Positions 62,423 through 64,000 of a stretch of DNA of 64,000 bases are shown here, piece after piece (positions within the stretch are counted from its first letter, which is position 1; the number at the start of each line of letters is the position of its first letter). The notes below the pieces were generated by a model that searched no databases, had not been told where the DNA came from, and saw only the letters and a list, made by a program, of their open reading frames with translations. Source of the DNA: Hymenobacter rubidus (GTDB lineage Bacteria; Bacteroidota; Bacteroidia; Cytophagales; Hymenobacteraceae); NCBI RefSeq assembly GCF_016734815.1, contig NZ_JAERQF010000006.1, forward strand, positions 1-64,000, read 5' to 3'. A program made the translations under genes and the position numbers.

Positions 62423-63751
62423 TCATACCGTCCACAGGTCCTTCCAGGCGGTAGTGTAGAGGGGCGAGCGGTGCGCAGCGCGGCCGGCCCAGGCCGGTTG
62501 CTGGGGCTGGCCCACCCGGTTTTTGGCCACTCCGGCAGCGGCCAGCCGCACCAGTTGCCGACCAAACCGGGCGTTAAGGGAATCCACCGTCATCATTAGC
62601 CGGTGGCTGCGCTGCTGCTCGGCGGCCGTGCCGGAAAACAGGCCCAGCTGCCCCTGCCCCGCCGGCTCCAGCCCGCTGAAAAGCACTCCGGCCCGGTAGT
62701 AGGCCACGCCGGTGCGGCGCAGCTGGCGCAGGCCGCGCAAGGCAGCGCGCGTGAGTTCGCCGAGGTCGTTGGTGCCCGTGGGCAGGCTGACAACGGTCGT
62801 AAACGTTTTGGGCCCAGCATCGGCGGCGTGTTTATCGGTGCCGAGCAACACCGTTACCACGTGTGCCGCGAGGCCATGCCGGCGCAGCTTTTCCGCCGCC
62901 TTAGCGGCGAAGGTGGCCACGGCTTCGGCCAGGGCGGCGGCCTCGTGCTGCGGCCGGCCAAACGAGCGGGTGCACGTCAGGCTGTGCCGGTGGGCGGTGC
63001 TGGGTTGCAGGTGGTCGTCCTCGTCCCATTCGGCGGGGTTCCATTCCAGGCACGGCTGGCCGTGCAGCTCCCGCCACAGGCGCTGGCCCACCACGCCGCC
63101 CAGGTGGCGGCGCAGCCAGGCCTCGGGCAGGGCCGCCAGTTCGGCCCCGGTGCTGATGTTCATTTCCCGCAGCTTGCGGGCATAGCGCCGCCCCACGCCC
63201 CAAATGCTTTCGACGGGCGCCTGGGCCAGCGCCGCTTCCCATTGGGCCGGGGTTTCGAGCACCAAAACCTTGTGCTCGCCGTGCTTATCAGCCAGTCGGT
63301 TGGCCAGCTTGGCCAGTGTTTTGGTGGGCGCAATGCCCACGCAAGTGGGGATGCCGGTGTGTTGCCGTACGGTGCGCTGCACCCGTTGGCCGTAGGCCAT
63401 TAGGTTGGGTGCCAGCAGGTTCATACCCCGAAAATCCAGAAAGGCTTCGTCGATGGAGTACACTTCGACGCCTGCCGCAAAATGGCTGAGCACCTGCACC
63501 ACGCGCCGGCTCATGTCGCCATACAAGGCGTAGTTGGAGGAGAAAACCTGTACCCGATGCTGCTCCAGCAGCGGGCGCACCAAGTGGTAGGGCTCGCCCA
63601 TTTTCAGGCCCAGCGCCTTGGCCTCGGCGGAGCGGGAAATCAGGCAGCCATCGTTATTTGACAGCACCACCACCGGCCGGCCCTCCAGCCGCGGGGCAAA
63701 AACCCGCTCGCAGGACACGTAAAAATTGTTGCCATCGACCAGCGCGTACAT
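62423..63751 (-). CDS. umuC: Y-family DNA polymerase V catalytic subunit (UmuC)
   Basis: The 442-residue protein begins [20 protein letters not shown], with the first catalytic Asp, and has [11 protein letters not shown] with the second and third. [21 protein letters not shown] and the helix-hairpin-helix [16 protein letters not shown] are typical, with a C-terminal little-finger part. It copies damaged DNA with UmuD' in SOS. It lies 121 nt downstream of umuD, with which it forms the usual umuDC pair. Confidence 0.93.
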   Translation of the reverse strand: MYALVDGNNFYVSCERVFAPRLEGRPVVVLSNNDGCLISRSAEAKALGLKMGEPYHLVRPLLEQHRVQVFSSNYALYGDMSRRVVQVLSHFAAGVEVYSIDEAFLDFRGMNLLAPNLMAYGQRVQRTVRQHTGIPTCVGIAPTKTLAKLANRLADKHGEHKVLVLETPAQWEAALAQAPVESIWGVGRRYARKLREMNISTGAELAALPEAWLRRHLGGVVGQRLWRELHGQPCLEWNPAEWDEDDHLQPSTAHRHSLTCTRSFGRPQHEAAALAEAVATFAAKAAEKLRRHGLAAHVVTVLLGTDKHAADAGPKTFTTVVSLPTGTNDLGELTRAALRGLRQLRRTGVAYYRAGVLFSGLEPAGQGQLGLFSGTAAEQQRSHRLMMTVDSLNARFGRQLVRLAAAGVAKNRVGQPQQPAWAGRAAHRSPLYTTAWKDLWTV

Positions 63752-63872
63752 AGATGTTTACCTGAGGTTGGACGGTGGATAGCTGCCACTCGCCGATTTA
63801 CTGAAATCAGTTAAAATAGCTATTACACTTTTGTTGAGTACCCAGGCTACCGCCCTGGCCGCCACTACCGCC

Positions 63873-64000
63873 TTAGCCATGGCCCAGCGAATGAATAACG
63901 TGCGTGACTACGCCCCATACCACCAGCTCCATGTCGTGCACCACGGCTAGGGGCGGGTAGCGGACGTTTTCGGCCACCAGCCAGGGCTGGCCGGCGCGCA
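63873..64000 (-). CDS. umuD: UmuD / LexA-like S24 peptidase, cut by the window edge (5' part missing)
   Basis: The minus strand is open from the window edge to a TAA at 63873-63875 and reads RAGQPWLVAENVRYPPLAVV, then MELVVWGVVTHVIHSLGHG. This is the C-terminus of the UmuD/LexA fold (PENPRYPP-type and WGVVTxVIH-type blocks). Only about 42 residues are in the window, so the catalytic Ser and Lys cannot be checked. It stands upstream of umuC on the same strand. Confidence 0.8.
   Translation of the reverse strand, partial: RAGQPWLVAENVRYPPLAVVHDMELVVWGVVTHVIHSLGHG

Overview
The window looks like a chromosomal segment of a GC-rich Bacteroidota, most likely a Hymenobacter-like member of the Cytophagales. 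The reasons are a SusC/SusD pair, secreted proteins with a type IX sorting tail (YPNPT motif), a promoter of the Bacteroidetes type (TTG, then TAnnTTTG), a DUF2490 protein, delta-60 repeats and very GC-rich codon use. No rRNA, tRNA, CRISPR array or integrase was seen.

Layout. 1-1,000: a partial sce7726-family protein (PD-(D/E)XK-like residues) and a gene remnant broken at a composite palindrome. 1,326-8,646: a plus-strand sugar operon with a GT-B-type transferase, an SpsF-like cytidylyltransferase, a split transketolase, a class III aminotransferase, an SDR and a NeuB-type synthase without the usual C-terminal SAF domain. Together these suggest a pathway to an activated, possibly aminated, 3-deoxy-ulosonic acid for a surface glycan, built without the UDP-GlcNAc epimerase route. 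A fatty-acid-hydroxylase-family membrane protein and an SMR transporter follow. 10,346-38,431: a large polysaccharide utilisation locus (SusC, SusD, GH2, GH115, GH28, GH95, three GH43-like propellers, a SASA esterase, a rhamnogalacturonan acetylesterase and two large six-hairpin proteins), probably for a pectic or glucuronic-acid-bearing plant polysaccharide. 38,608-40,817: a TetR repressor with a DHA2 drug exporter. 41,155-44,768: FabF, an SDR and an outer-membrane protein. 44,841-49,594: a further GH2 and a secreted beta-propeller. 49,772-56,636: small proteins, a TonB receptor and DUF2490. 56,767-62,323: two type IX cargo proteins. The right end holds umuC and a partial umuD.

Two features tie the window together. 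First, almost every intergenic gap carries a palindromic repeat of about 75-150 bp. The main family (ten copies) has arms that change in step with each other from copy to copy. Other palindromes lie in frame between the start codon and the hydrophobic core of the signal peptide in three enzymes of the utilisation locus. Second, four or five transcription units of that locus share a promoter layout, a CAGGANAGT-like block exactly 18 nt before a TnnTTTG-like box, which suggests one regulator or sigma factor switches the whole locus.
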